A DNA stretch of 64,000 nucleotides from Norana najaformis (taxonomy: Eukaryota; Annelida; Clitellata; Crassiclitellata; Hormogastridae). The notes beneath the pieces were generated by a model. It was not told where the DNA came from, did not search any database, and saw only the letters and a program-made list of their open reading frames with translations. A program made the translations under genes and the position numbers. How positions within the stretch are numbered: position 1 is the stretch's first letter; every line of letters starts with the position of its first letter. Of the stretch, positions 1-12,831 are shown piece after piece. The stretch spans positions 17,816,049-17,880,048 of the forward strand of contig OZ029914.1 in assembly GCA_964023275.1 (NCBI GenBank), in the 5' to 3' direction.

Positions 1-65
1 AGGTGAATCTACGATTTAAAATTTGATCATCTGACAACTCTGAAATGTCAATGACATCCTTAGAT

Positions 66-877
66 TAGGGATGTTAAACGATGATCGGAAATCCGATTAT
101 CAGTTTCGAAAACGATTATCGGTTTTCTTATTTACAAAACGATAATCGAATTATTTTTTTGTTGTCATTTTGTAGTGAAAATTATAAGAAATGCCAGATA
201 GAAATAATTCATGGATTTGTCTAGTGTTTACGATTGTTTCTGTTCAAAATTTGTGAGCACGGCAATGTTATAGTATTGTTGTCCAATGTGTGGGCGTGGC
301 TTCAGAAGCGCCCATGGATGGCTGCAGCCCTAGGGCTCAGCGGGCATCCGAGTTTATCCAGTAGGATGCACTGCACATCAGTCCTCATCCAAGACTGCTC
401 TACTGTCCGCTGCAGCCCTGGCACTCATCAAAGGCATACCTAGCTTGCATCCATGCTATTTAGGGTATTACTATTACTGCACAGGTATGTGGTCCATGAT
501 ATTGAGCTGTGCATCCTGGTTGGATAAGCCTCTTGCAGCCGGCTGTATTCGCTGCGGCCAGGGCTAGGGCTGTAGCCAGGGCAATGCTAATGGAAATATT
601 GGACCACGATTGCTAACGTACAGTATAAATTATGTTCTTTTCAAATTTAAATCTTTAAGTAGAAAATAAACATTTTGTTGTTGACTGACATGCGTTGCAT
701 GTACGTACGTAACTTACGGTATGTAATACATAAAGTAACTTGTATTATATTTATTTAATAATATATTAAATTTTCTAATTGCTATGAAGGCCAACAAAAA
801 CCGATAATCGGTTTAAAATCGGATTTCTACAACCGATAATCAGTTTGCCAAAAAAAAAAACGATATTAACAACCCTA
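66..877. mobile_element. non-autonomous hAT-like DNA transposon (MITE), 812 bp
   Basis: The ends are imperfect terminal inverted repeats, TAGGGATGTTAA on the left and TTAACAACCCTA on the right, followed inside by several copies of a CCGATTATCGGTTT-like motif in both orientations. The element is flanked by a perfect 8-bp target-site duplication CCTTAGAT (58-65 and 878-885). An 8-bp duplication and this terminal layout are usual for the hAT superfamily. No transposase-like reading frame is visible inside, so it would depend on a transposase made elsewhere. The superfamily call is an inference from duplication length and ends only. Confidence 0.8.
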
Positions 878-885
878 CCTTAGAT

Positions 886-3426
886 AGAATTAGTACAGAC
901 CTAAGTGTTGTCAGCATACTGTTGAGTCATATTGCCCAAAGAGAAGAGAACACAGCACAAGTCTGCAAAGTATTTACATAGAGAAGAGGCCCTAGAATGG
1001 AATCCTGTCAGCCAAAGTGTGGGTAATTAATCGGTGTCCTCTTCAGGCTCCCACTGGCATCAGCTAAGGCCGGAGAACCTAACGATCCAACCAGCGGACC
1101 AAATACCACATTGAATCCCAGTCACGTGTCACCAACAGCAGTTACAGCTCATATACACAAAGCCAATACTGGGGACAGGGTGGAATTGAATACAAAATAC
1201 ATAATTATGCATAAATCGTGAAAATCAAAAATGTATACTTTCGGTTGAACAGTCTTAGAAATAAAGTTTTTAAACCTGTATTTTACATAGCTCAAACAGA
1301 ACAGCTACTAGGGCGAATGACAGATTCACAGTTAATGTCCTGAAGCACAGGGCCAGAGTATGTATCACTAGAGTATACGTTATATCAAAAGTCCAAAAGC
1401 AGGGGACCAGAGTATATTTCATCTGAGTATACATCATATATAATAAACAAATAATTCATAAACATCAAGACATCGTGAAACCTACTACAAATGACAAGTG
1501 TTTCCATTATGCTTTAACCCAAATTTCAGAATGTTTTTCCGCTTACCACAAAGCAACTACATCGGGAATGATTCAAGCAAAACAGAACTTACGCAAACAG
1601 AATGGTTACAACACCAACAGCAATTGCAGGAAAGTGAACCGGTTCCCATTCCAAAACTTTGTCAAGTACTAGCATCACAGCACGACGACTAATCAAATCA
1701 CTCTGCAACTTCTTCAGCTCCTTCTCATAATCCTAAATTTTACAAGCAACCAAAATTTAAACATGTACAAACACTGTATTCATTATTTTACATTACTCGC
1801 AAAGTGTCTGCAATGACAATTTTGAATACTTATTGAATTGAAAGCACATTAGGTTCAATTACCTCTGAGTTATTAGGGTTAATACGATATATATGAATCA
1901 ATAGTTCAGAGTGGCCCAAGTGTACGCATGCTTCAGCCAAAGATCACATAGTATATCACCTGGCAAAGAAGCATAGCCTTGCCTTCATTCCTCACAGAAC
2001 AGCTGATTTGAGCAGGAAGCCATGTATATATAATTAGGTAGTGGATACTGTAACGCCCGACATTAACCCATACATGGGACTTGAATAACACCCACTATGC
2101 AATTGATCAATGCATGTCACGTCATTCTGTGCACGAGAAAGGGCCTGACGGGTGTTGGGCATGACCGAATTGGTTGATCGAAAACTACTCTAATTCTTTC
2201 TTAATTTTTTCAGCTATTTTTCAGAGCATGTTTTTTGGTGGCCGGTATTTTCCATGACTCCCTCACCCAAAGCTGCACGAAGTTGGACTTAGATTAACTT
2301 TCAATTTTCAAATGCAACTCCTGAAAACTAGCAAAAACGTCACCTACTTGGATGACAGTCATTACAGAAGTGCCAAATTCACATGACGTGCTTTAGCCAA
2401 TAGCATGGGGGAATGAATCTTGTCCCTGGGCTTCTGCTAATGTCCGGGCCATTAACGGAACCATAATGAAATAATTAACACATTCAAAAGAACAAGCAAT
2501 GCACTGCACCATCATAAATCAACACACCAAGTGTCATGTGATTTTTACCAAAACAGAAACCTTCACAATTATTTTATATCCCACCAGAAACCATATATAA
2601 TCTGGCCACAATATTAATAATAAATAGCATAAAAGTATTGCAAGATTTCAGATTCACATAAATTCGTTAAATTAATGGCTAGCTGCATTACATGCATTAG
2701 ATTTTAAATAATGAAAGACAGGGTGACTGGGCACAGAGCGGGAGAAACACAATCATTACAAGGTGGGGCTTTCCACTTTCAATTTAATCGAAAATGATTT
2801 TGCTCCCATCTCCTTTGCCATTTTCGCTTTTCTCCATTCAATAAGCATCTTCCTAAAAGAGGGTCTATCGATCAGTCTCACGGGATACTGAACGCCCAAA
2901 ATAAAACCTCAGTAGTTGATTATAAGCCGTTATTGATCTGCGCTGCAGTCTAATCTAATTATAAGCGATCCATACCTCCGCATTGTTTTATTCTGTACTT
3001 TCAAGATACAGAGTCCAAATTAAGTAGCGCATCGATTACATGAAAGCTTCATCTTACAAAATTTAATCTTGATTAATCTGCCATACCTTTTGACCTCGAC
3101 CATCCTCCATTTTTCGAAACTTGATACCGAAAACGCTACGTTATCCCCTCTTTTCTTCCTTGCAGTTCGGCAAAAGCCGTAGTTAAGAATGCATGGAAAA
3201 ATGAAAACGACCAAAGACTTGCGATTAGAGTGGCTAGAATAACTAGGTCAACTAAAACGAGCTTCACGAACAGCGCACAAGGTGTAAAGTGCGATGTTAC
3301 GTGACACGAACGAAAACTCTTTTTTAGTTTTTATGGCTATTCATGCAGTGCTAATGTAATGCTTCTTGTGCTGCCACATATAAAATATATAAAATAAAAG
3401 GCAAATAGGAGACGAGCTTTATGACT
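886..3426. other. intergenic DNA, no gene seen
   Basis: AT-rich sequence with only short, stop-riddled frames and no recognisable protein. Around 1335-1440 a degenerate segment is repeated twice (a CCAGAGTAT...GAGTATAC pattern). Nothing else with clear structure was found. Confidence 0.6.
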
Positions 3427-3502
3427 GTGAATAAGCTGGTTCCCGCGGCGCGGCTTTCGTTGGGGGCTGTAGAAATCTTAGAATTACGATTACGACAACG
3501 AG
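3427..3502 (+). mobile_element. 3'-terminal fragment of the L2/CR1-like LINE
   Basis: About 75 bases match the 3' end of the LINE at 25376-26531: the TGAATAAGCTGGTTCCCGCG block, the GCTGTAGAAAT block, then a short run of ATTACG units. It is a dead, severely 5'-truncated copy. The following bases (about 3505-3530) form a short imperfect palindrome of GATGAT/ATCATC. Confidence 0.7.
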
Positions 3503-4255
3503 AGTCATGATGATGATCATCATTATCAGTTCCTGACGCCAACCGTTTGTCGGCGATGTGTACGAATAAAATAATGATCTCCATTCTTTTCTGGTCATTT
3601 ATTCATGTCACTGACCTGTTCAATCGCTTTCTTCAGGTGCTTGGTAGAAGGAACATAAACAAGGCGAGGGCAAAGGAAAACGTTTCCATGGGACAGAGCT
3701 GAAGTGGAAAAGGTCGCAAAATAAGGAAGCCAGTTAGCATATTTTGGCTTTTCAATGAGTCAAAGCTGTCTGAAACATCATATCATACTCTGATGATACT
3801 CAACTTTACATTTCCTTCGACAATTCCTCTTCTAGCACTCTCACTTATTATCTGACAGCTTTAATCGCGTTCAGTCTTGGATGGCAGAATGGACTGTTTC
3901 AGGTTAATACAATATTTACCAAATATCATAAACAGTATCAGTTAAGTTTTTATTACGTATATTTGATTAAACTCTGTTTTCAATTTTGTTCAAAGAACAG
4001 TGCTAAAGAATGAGACTGCCCGATCTAGAAGCAAAACATTCAGCTGATCACCTGCTACCGTAGAGCAATTAAGAGATCACTGCCGTGGATTATTTTGCTT
4101 TCAATGATAGCAATGTTTTAGTATTGAAAACGTTCAGAAGTTTTGGTGAGAAGGACTGGGAAATGAACTGAATAGCGGGTTCAGTGTGTTTTAGTACTTA
4201 ACGGTTTTCGGTTTAGTCATTCATAAGATTAAGGCTTTTGATCTTGCGGTTCGAG
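3503..4255. other. upstream region of the aftiphilin gene
   Basis: No coding sequence is visible. The transcription start should lie here, but I see no TATA box or other element that I would defend. In-frame codons upstream of the ATG at 4256 run back only to about 4238 without another ATG. Confidence 0.5.
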
Positions 4256-7200
4256 ATGTCTACGTCAAACATAGTGCCCTACTATTCATCTAGTCCACCT
4301 CCCTTGGACGAAGACGATGATACCGCCCATTCACTAGACGCTGATGACGACGAATTTGGGGACTTTTCTTCTGCACCAGCAGCGAAAAAAGCTGTTGATA
4401 TTACAACCTTAAAAATGCCAGCGGACGAATCTGTCGTTTTTCGACCAATATCCAAGAATTTGCCGCTAGATGTATTAAATGACGACCAGTTTGCAGATGG
4501 CTCTGAAATTGATGAGCCACCACCAATTTTTGATGCTAAAAGTGAACCAGTCAACTTTTTAAGTCCAGCTTTCACGAGCAACCAATTTCCGTCAGATCAT
4601 CGAAAGGACAGTGACATTGGGCTGCACAGCATATCAGCAGAAAAAGAACAAGATGCCATTAATGAAAATGCTGATAATGAAAGTAAAATATCATCTGAAA
4701 CAAACTGTCTGAGGGAAACAAATAACATGGATGAACAACAGTTTGAGAAAACGTCAGACTTGAGCATTTCAACTAACTTTGCTTCCTTTGATGGTGAATT
4801 TGTTTCCCATTGTGATGATCCTGTTAAAAATGAGACAGAAGAGGGTCCTGTAGTTCATGATGTTCTTTCAGAGCAACATTCTTTCACAGATTTTGCTTCA
4901 GTAAATGTCCAAGATACACTGGTACCAGATTCTTTAAAAGAGTCAGTTCAGGAAAATTTTGGTTCTAATTCTGTGCAGGTCACCAATAAAGATGTAGTTA
5001 TGTCTGCTGTTACTGAGAATGTGGCAGAAGATGAATTTGATGATTTTGAATCTATTGGCGATGAATCAACTCTTAAAGATAACCCACTGGAGTCAGTTGT
5101 TTCTGAAATTACTTCAGATGGTGCAGATGTTTCAGTGAAGGAAGTCCAAGAGAATGTTGTGGGTGGTGTCAATGATGAAGAATGTAACGTAAAGACCATG
5201 AAAGACTTTGAAGAGTTTAAGGCTTCAGATGAATTTGACGACTTTGAATCTTTTCAGGATGAATTTCCTGTTAAGACTGATCCAGTTGTCACTAAGGCTA
5301 CTTCAGTTGAAGCTGAAATGTCAGTAAATAAAGTCCAGGATGATCTTACTGCAGATGCACCTACTAGTAAATGTAAAATAAATGCCACGAATGACTTAAA
5401 AGAGGTTGAAAGTACAAAAGAATTTGATGCCTTTGAATCTTGTCAGGATGAATTTGCTGTTAAAGACAACCAGCTTGATTCAGTTGTTTCTAAGGCTGAT
5501 TCAGATAATGCAGAAATTTCTGTTAAACCATATCAGGAGGGGATAGCAGTCAGTGCGTCTGGGGATGACGTGAATGAGTTTGAAGAGTTTAAAGATGTAA
5601 AAGAATCCACTGAAGATATATCGTTTGAAAATGTAAGTGGAAACGAATTAGAAACTCCAAACATTGAAGCTGTTCAGTCTAGAAAATCAGATGAAAAGAC
5701 TGCTTCATTGGCCAATGCTGAGCAGAACGAAAAGTGTGATTTTGATGAATATGATGAGTTTCAGTTTGCTTCTGATGAGGCCATGAACTCACCAGCAACC
5801 ACAGGACACAGCACAGCTGTTTCCACAGCAACAACTTTTAAAACAGATGTCAGCAGTTCTTCTTGGTCTGCGTTCAGCAAAGAGTCATCTTCAGATGAAA
5901 CTAATGAAAATTCATGGGCGGCATTTAAATCCCCGTCATCTCACGTTGTTACAAATGCATCATCTGACCTTCAGACTGAAAAACAGGCCACTACAATCAC
6001 AGCCAGAGAAGAGCTGAAAACTCCGGCGACAGCCTGGAAAGATAGCTCTACAAAAACCACTGCTGAAGGATCACAGGTAGGCTGAATAACCTTCCTATTT
6101 CACTCTGAAATCTGAGTTCTGTTTGTCATGGTAATTTTGGCTTAATTTTATAAGTTTGTTATGGTTAAGATAATCTTCTCATGCATATACATACTGTTTC
6201 ATTTTACTCTTCTCAGCATCTGTTTCCAACAGGCCTGCTTTTTGTTGCGTCTGTTTAGATCAGTTAGATAACCGTGTGTGAGGTCTCATTGGTTGGCTGT
6301 GCACCAGCTTAAAGAAGGGAATAAAGGAGCTGTTTGTGACAGTTTTGAGCCAGAAGGCATGACGTGTGTGAGTTGGCATGTATTGGGATGACCACCATGT
6401 TCCCACATCTTTACATAATCCGTCTGTTGCAGGTGAAGTTTGACACCTTGACATCACGTGTTGTTACAAATTGTTATCCACTGATGAAGGAGATGGATAC
6501 CATCCAGCTGCAATTTCTTTTAGATGTCATCAGTCAGCCACAAGAACTTACCGATAATTCTGCTAAATCATTCCACACTCAAAATATGGATCTTACAACT
6601 AGGGAAAGCAAAAGGTACCACTGCTTAAAAATTATGATAATACGATGATGATGATGACGACTATGAAAACAAGGCATTTCTGTAGATTCTTGTAGCACCA
6701 TTGAGTCAGAATAGAAATGCTGCACTGGAACTGATGATGTTGACAATTAGTTGTTTTTATGCTTTGATTTTGGCCATATATCATCTTATTGGTGCTGTTT
6801 TTTGACGCATGAGTGATTTCTGAAGATTAGAACCAAGGAAAGTAGAATTATCCTAGGTGTCTTGAGTTAAAGCATGTTGATGCAGAAATAAAGCATTGTT
6901 TCTTTATGAATGGTTTAAGGTGTTTGTTGCGAAGTTCTTTTTTCAGTCCATTTCTTAATTATTTTCTAGATTTCCAGAGTTTTATAATATCGCTGTTGGA
7001 TGAATGATTGGTCTGCTTTTTGTTTATATTACTACAGTTGTCTGCCTGATTTATGTGTCTGGAACAATCTGAAGATGATGGACCTGACATCAGCGTTCAA
7101 TTTCCAGTGGCCGACATCTTCTATCAGTCGAAATCTCCTCAGTGCTATCAATGTTGACCTGTCTAGCATTGTGAGCAGACTGCTTTTTCTTGTCTCTTTT

Positions 7201-10200
7201 CATCTATTCTATTCTGTTCTGGAAACTTTGATAGTGTTGCATAACTATAATGCACTGGACATCAATTGTTGGTTGCCTCAATGGAAACTGACAGGCAGGC
7301 CTCAGTCTAGGACTGATCCAGTTGAAATTCTTAAGGACAACAACTGAACAGGAAGATGGACTTTTGATGAAAAATGCTATCTGAAACTGATCACAAACTG
7401 TGATTTAAAACTTGCAATTTTCATGTGGGAAGAGGAAGTTGAACCACGGATGTGGAGTTTAAAGGCAAATGCATTATCATTCTGCCACTCTTTCAGTAGT
7501 TGTTTATAAATTGATTATTTAAACTGTCTCCGGTGAATATACATGTTTTTCTGTAGTGGCCACATGGCCTCCATCCTGCTTGTTTTTCAATGAATTAATC
7601 GGGTGAGATCTTTCACCACCGCTGCCCATTTGAATGGGCGCCACGCCATTTAAGGTACGAACCATGCTTGGTAGCTTGTTCACAGCTGGGCTGTGCAAAC
7701 TTGACGAAGACAGTACACTGTGTCATGTGAAATGTATGCGACACTTCAGTCGGGTTTGATGCTGTATTGCCAATCCAGAATCCATTTCTGTGAGTACAGA
7801 TTTTCAGCAATTGAATGTTGTTTCACTTCTTGCGATCTCCATTTGTCTTCAGAATAGTTGAATAATATTTACTTGCATGTTTCTTTATGCTTTTTCACAG
7901 CTTGTTGGTCACAAAAAGCCTCAAGCTCCTTTGTTTGCTCCGAATCTTGGACTTCTTGAGCCGATGAAGGCGCCTACTGAGCTACAGATTACCCAGGCAG
8001 ATAAAGATCCTTTAACATTTCCTGCCTCAGATTCCTCCAGCTCCTCATCTGCTGCGATGAGCAGTGCAATCAGTCCTCAGGTTTGTTCTTGTGATTTAAC
8101 TTGGTGGATTCAGTAGTTTGAAACTCAAATGGTTTTTAGTTGTGCATTTTGTGAAAATACATTTAAGTAAATAATTATGAGTGCAAGACAAGACAAACAC
8201 CGTGACATACAAAAGAGGGTCAAAAAGCGCGATGACAGTTAATGAACAAATCAGACAATGAGGTCTAGTGTAACAGTGTAAAAATCATATGAAGCATTAA
8301 CAGATCAAATGAAAAAGGTGTTGTTTAAGCTTATCGTCCTTAGACTGTCTTTCTGTCTCATAGGACTGACCCTTGGAATTATGATTCTGTTTTGTAGTGC
8401 CGTCAGTTGATGTTTAGTGCATTCTATAATGATGCGATAGAAGTTCTTATATTACATTAAATATTAGTTGCCCTTTTGCCCAGAGATCCTACAGTATAAA
8501 TTAGTTGACTGAAGCACATTGTATGTAAATGATTACCTTACTTTACTTTACCTACCATCCAGGTCTCTGCGATCAGCTACACAAAACCTTCTGTCTTTCC
8601 CTGACATCAGAGACTTTCGGTCTGATTTCTCACGACGCGGATTCAGCAACTCAGCACCAGCCATTTGGAATAGCCTTCCTGTTTACATTACTCACGACAA
8701 TATCTCGCTAGACGCATTCGTAAAGCGGCTAAAGACCTACCTGTATCGTCTTGCTTTTGTTGTCTGACATGTAACCCACCCACGCCTACGATTCCTCGCT
8801 CAGTCGATGGACATATGGCGTGTTAACAAATGCATTGCTTACTACTTACTTACTTACTTACCACCACAGTGGTGCATGAACAGTTACATTACCTGACTTT
8901 ATTTGTGTAAGTTTGTATTGACAATGACAAAACAAAGATTTTCTGGCAGTTTAAACATAAAATTTGTGTAACAGGTTAAATGGTTGTATAAAATGTTTTT
9001 CATACATTACACTAAAATGTCTTTCATAAATTACACTACATTGCTACTTTCATTTTAGGATGTGCCACAGCTTGAGTTTGATTGGAGTGGAAGTGGTCTG
9101 ACAAATCCTCTTGAGTGTGAGTCTCTGTTAACATTTATTTATTTCTGGTTTGCTGATATTCTGTGATGCAACTGAACTTGGGGTATTTCAGTGAGAAAAT
9201 ATATGCATTACTGGACGCCAGGTTGTTGACTGATAGCTTGAGTTTCAGGTTTGTAGTTGAAATGCATGAAACTGATTCAGTTTCATGTTCTCTGTTTGTG
9301 GTCCGTGACCATGTCACTTTTCTGCATTTTAAATGTGCATATGCTAACAATGTCAGTAGCATTCTGTTTTTAAGAACAAACAGTTTTTCAAAAGCTCGGT
9401 GTATTTAAGGACCATTACCGGTAATTATGCAAAGGGATTTTTCTCTTGCACATCAGCCAAAAGCTTCTAAGCCATCAGTTAACTACTCTAAATAGTTTTG
9501 ACTCAATGCATTGTAAAACAGTTCTTGTTTCTTATGATTTATCTGGGCCTTTATTTAATAAATACAAAATAGATTCACTGAATTTAAACAAAAGTAAGTA
9601 GCAGTTGATACAGGACACAGATTAAGAGCAAGTGTTTCATGATCATTTCGATGTGATATGAAGGGTCATGACCCTTGTTGTCAATGGTTTCAGCTGGAAA
9701 CAGCTTTCAGCTAGATCTTGACTTCTTTGTAATGGGTGGTCACAATTCTATGGTGACTTTAGTCTCTGAAGGTGGGTTAGATAGACTGCATATATAGAGC
9801 GATTTTGTTGGATATTTGTTCTTCTGTGTTATCGTTATCATCCAGTGAGAGAGTATGAATTCAGTTGGCAGCACGTAATATTTTGATTACTATCTTCATT
9901 AATGAGCTTTATTTTTCAAAATGCATTCTGTCATTTAGTTTATTACAAATATTAAGGTAAGTTAAATGTGATGCAAGGGAAGTTTTAGACTCCAAACAAT
10001 GGTGACCTGAGGATATTTTAAGAAGTGCTGTAACCTGATGTGTACTTTAAAATGTCTGAAGCACCATTTTCCGTCCATCTATGGCAAATCTTCAATTTCT
10101 TGTATATTCAGGTGAAATGTCATAAAAGTATCAAGTTAAAAAGGTGTCAATTCGTCTATGTTTTCATGTCTGTGTAGTGCCTTTTTAAACCTCCTAAACT

Positions 10201-12086
10201 TTTCCTTTTAGATTTTGAATCTGCATGTTTTGAAATTATTAATCCTGTGTTGAAAATTATGTATGACTCATGGAAATAGTTGTCTGTTGTTATATTCTCA
10301 TTCCATAAATCCTAGTAGGAAGCTTTATATAGGAATTCTGTCATTAATGGATTGATTAATGGTTCATAAACTCTAGACATACAGTTACTGAAAATGAACA
10401 TATCAGATCTGTGATCATCAATTGCTTTTACATTCTGGAACTTTCTAAGCCCTCTGTTGTCTTGATTCAAATATTGTAAATTTAATTAAATTAATATTTA
10501 AGTTTAAGATTTCATACTCTCTAACTGTGACTGATTTTTGGTTAAAATTTGTTAAAGAGCTGTATTTGGGTTGTTTATGGTGTTATTGTTTTAGTTTTGT
10601 TGCCAAGTTTCAGTTAGATTTTTAATGTTTATTTTGACCCAGAGTTTGGACCAGACGTGAATATTTTTTTCTTGGGTTGTAAATTGTGCTGCATGTATTC
10701 AGTACAACTGAGAACAGATACAGTTGTTATGACAGCTTCAGTGTTCTAGTTTCATTTCTTGATTTGCTTTCAGCTTTTTATATTTCCAACAGTGGCAAAC
10801 GGTGCTTTGTTGATACTGTTAAATGTATATATCTTCCTCGCTTCCATACATTTTTCTGTCTTACTGTCTTTTTTTGTAAAAATGTTGGAGCAGTCATCTT
10901 GGTTACAGTTTTCACTGGCCTGTATGTTACTGGAGCTGGGTATTATTGTGTTTGGTAGTGGTTCTGTACTGTAGTTGACAACTGAACCTACAAAATAGCC
11001 TTTATCGTGTTTGTTTTCATGCAGTATGGTAAGAAAGGTAACTGCACATTCACTATACTTCTTTTCTGTTGAAGCACAAAGACCTTCAGCAAGAAACCTG
11101 TTAGCTGGACAGTCTCTCTCTGTTGTGTGTTTCACATGATGCTCTTAGGTTGATACCCTGGAAATGCCAGTGGAAGGTTCAACATTTCGAAATGGCCATG
11201 ATAGTTTTGCCAATCTCCCTGAACCTGCACAAGCAGACAGATATCTGTGACTAATCAAGATTGGCTGATCTGAAGCACAGCCAGTATTAATTAGATATCC
11301 CTAAAAATAGTTGTCTAAGTGTTATCTGGTGTTGATGATAATGGGGTTTGTTGGTACATTGTTTTATTTTATTGTGCTGAAAGCAGTGGCATAGCTAGCC
11401 TTCCGAGGGCCCTTGTGCAAACTGAACTTTGGCTATTTTGCTTTAAGTGATTGAGCAACTGGGCCTTGGTCCCTTGGGGGTCCAGGCGGCCCCTGGCCCC
11501 GTGGGCCCTTGTGGTTTGCACAACCTGCACAGTTTATTGCTATGCCCCTGGCAGAAAGGTTGCATTATGCTAATCTTCCATTTACTATATTGATTGCAGA
11601 CCATCTTCTCATCTGATGGTACCATAGTGTCAGTGTGAGATCTCTGTTGAGGAGTTTCCTGATCACTGTTTAGGAGTTTCCTTGTTTTAGGTGGTGCTAT
11701 ATAAATGTCTTGATTAAATTACTTTGCATTACAAAATTTACATTGCCACAATGCAGTTGTTTTCTGTGGAATGTTTGATGTACAAGTGACTGATGCTGTT
11801 TATGCTTGTTATATCCTTAGCAACTGAAAAAGAGCGAGAATTGCTTGATGCTTTGGAACCACCAGCGAGTGACTTGTCGAAAATGCCACCAATGTCTTTG
11901 GAAACTATGATGGCTACACTGCTGCCATCTATACCATCAACACAGCTCATTCCGAAGCCTCAGAAGGATGTTGACAGGAAGCATTTGTCAAAGGAGGCCA
12001 TCCAGGTCCTCTCCAAACTACCCGATCTCTCATTTATGCAGGCCACGGTTCTCATGTTCCCACTGAAAGACATCGCAAGCAACTAA
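4256..12086 (+). CDS. AFTPH: aftiphilin, AP/clathrin accessory protein (7 coding exons, 905 aa)
   Basis: Exons: 4256-6076, 6433-6614, 7038-7170, 7901-8080, 9059-9116, 9694-9771, 11821-12086. They join in frame (906 codons with stop) with GT/AG at each junction. Aftiphilin is a clathrin accessory protein that binds adaptor appendages and works in trafficking at the trans-Golgi and endosomes. The N-terminus carries the family signature YYSSSPPPLD followed by an acidic stretch and DEFGDF. The 607-codon first exon looks disordered and holds many acidic-phenylalanine motifs (DEFDDFES and variants) plus the WxxF-type motifs SWSAF and SWAAF. The later exons match the conserved C-terminal clathrin-binding domain: W..L....A..FQW with LLSAINVDL, then LGLLEPMKAP, FDWSGSGLTNPL, LDLDFF, and the ending LPDLSFMQATVLMFP. 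The ATG at 4256 gives MSTSNIVPYYSSSPPP, which fits the family start. Length is close to vertebrate aftiphilin (about 930 aa). Introns 4 and 6 hold a LINE fragment and a hAT-like MITE. Identity is near certain; exon 6 use may be optional. Confidence 0.93.
7556..7675 (-). mobile_element. tRNA-derived SINE fragment (family b) in an aftiphilin intron
   Basis: Matches the 3' part of the SINE copies at 41768-41985, 42848-43085 and 54193-54428: the GGCCTC...TTTTTCAATGAATT block, GGGTGAGATC and GGGCGCCACGC in the same order. The promoter half is missing. Confidence 0.65.
8552..8875 (+). pseudogene. 3' fragment of a CR1/L2-like LINE reverse transcriptase, in aftiphilin intron 4
   Basis: The frame from 8552 to 8767 encodes the C-terminal end of a non-LTR retrotransposon ORF2, with the family pattern LRSATQNLL...FSNSAPAIWNSLP...LDAFVKRLKTYLY and a stop at 8765-8767. 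It is followed by about 100 bases of 3' UTR and a run of CTTA units that would be the LINE tail. The copy is strongly 5'-truncated, on the same strand as the gene, and is not part of aftiphilin. Confidence 0.8.
9694..9771 (+). other. AFTPH: 78-nt symmetric coding exon of the aftiphilin gene
   Basis: Preceded by TTTCAG and followed by GTGGGT. It enters and leaves in phase 1, so it adds exactly 26 codons. It encodes GNSFQLDLDFFVMGG and a few more residues. The position and the LDLDFF core match the LLNLDFF segment that I recall in vertebrate aftiphilin directly after GLTNPL. Skipping the exon would leave the frame intact (879 aa product). The exon is inferred from homology and splice sites, without transcript evidence. 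Confidence 0.8.
11384..11550. mobile_element. short hAT-like MITE, 167 bp, in aftiphilin intron 6
   Basis: Ends are CAGTGGCATAGC and GCTATGCCCCTG, a typical hAT terminal pattern. They are flanked by 8-bp near-identical duplications GCTGAAAG (11376-11383) and GCAGAAAG (11551-11558). The interior is GC-rich and non-coding. Confidence 0.75.
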
Positions 12087-12831
12087 CTGTAGAGGAGCAT
12101 CATGAGCCACAGTCTTAAAAGCCATCTGCTGCAAGCATACACTATTGTTGCTAGAAGGATATTACTTGTCATGGAGCAAAGCAGAGTAATTGTCTAATCA
12201 AGCCTCAAACTTATTGGACATTGTAATACCACACTTAATGAACAGCCACGAATGTTCTGTTGGCAAAGAATTGTCTATGAGCTACAGTAGTGTTCACTGT
12301 TACCAGAGCTTATTTTAAGGAATTTAGATAAAAAACAAGTGATCATCATCGTTATCATACCTGCAAGCTGCATGTATTGTAATAAAACTTGTGGCCATAG
12401 GATGTGGCCCAGTATGTATGTCCAGTCATGCTTTCCCATTTAATAGCAAAGTGTTTTAAAAAGTAAGCAATATTTTTCTAAAATTGACCAGACTGCACTG
12501 ATAACCCACAAATGGTGTACACAGGACACAGAAAATCTCAGTGAGTTTTGTTTTAGAGCTGTAGAACTACTGAAAAGTTTCCATCATTCAGAACACCAGA
12601 CTCCAAGGTCAGAAGCAGAAAATTGTAAATTAAGAAGGATCAGGGAATTTATCGGTATTTACCACCTGTTGAGGGGAAAATGTTTGTTTTGAAAATTAAC
12701 AGCAGTTGGATGTACTTGCGTACATTTATTGAAATGCACGTCTGAAGTTATCGACTTAATGCGTATAGATTTAGAGCAAATTTGTTTGTTTCTTGTGGTG
12801 TTGAAATCTGTAAATTACCTTTGCAAATAAA
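12087..12831 (+). other. AFTPH: aftiphilin 3' UTR with two candidate poly(A) signals
   Basis: AATAAA occurs at 12381-12386 and at 12826-12831, about 300 and 740 nt after the stop. Either could define the mRNA end. No other feature is seen. Confidence 0.5.

Noticed and set aside
4282-5199. Minus-strand frames of 99 and 83 aa opposite the first aftiphilin exon
   Set aside because: Shadows of a genuine, conserved plus-strand coding exon, with serine-rich composition from complementing acidic codons.
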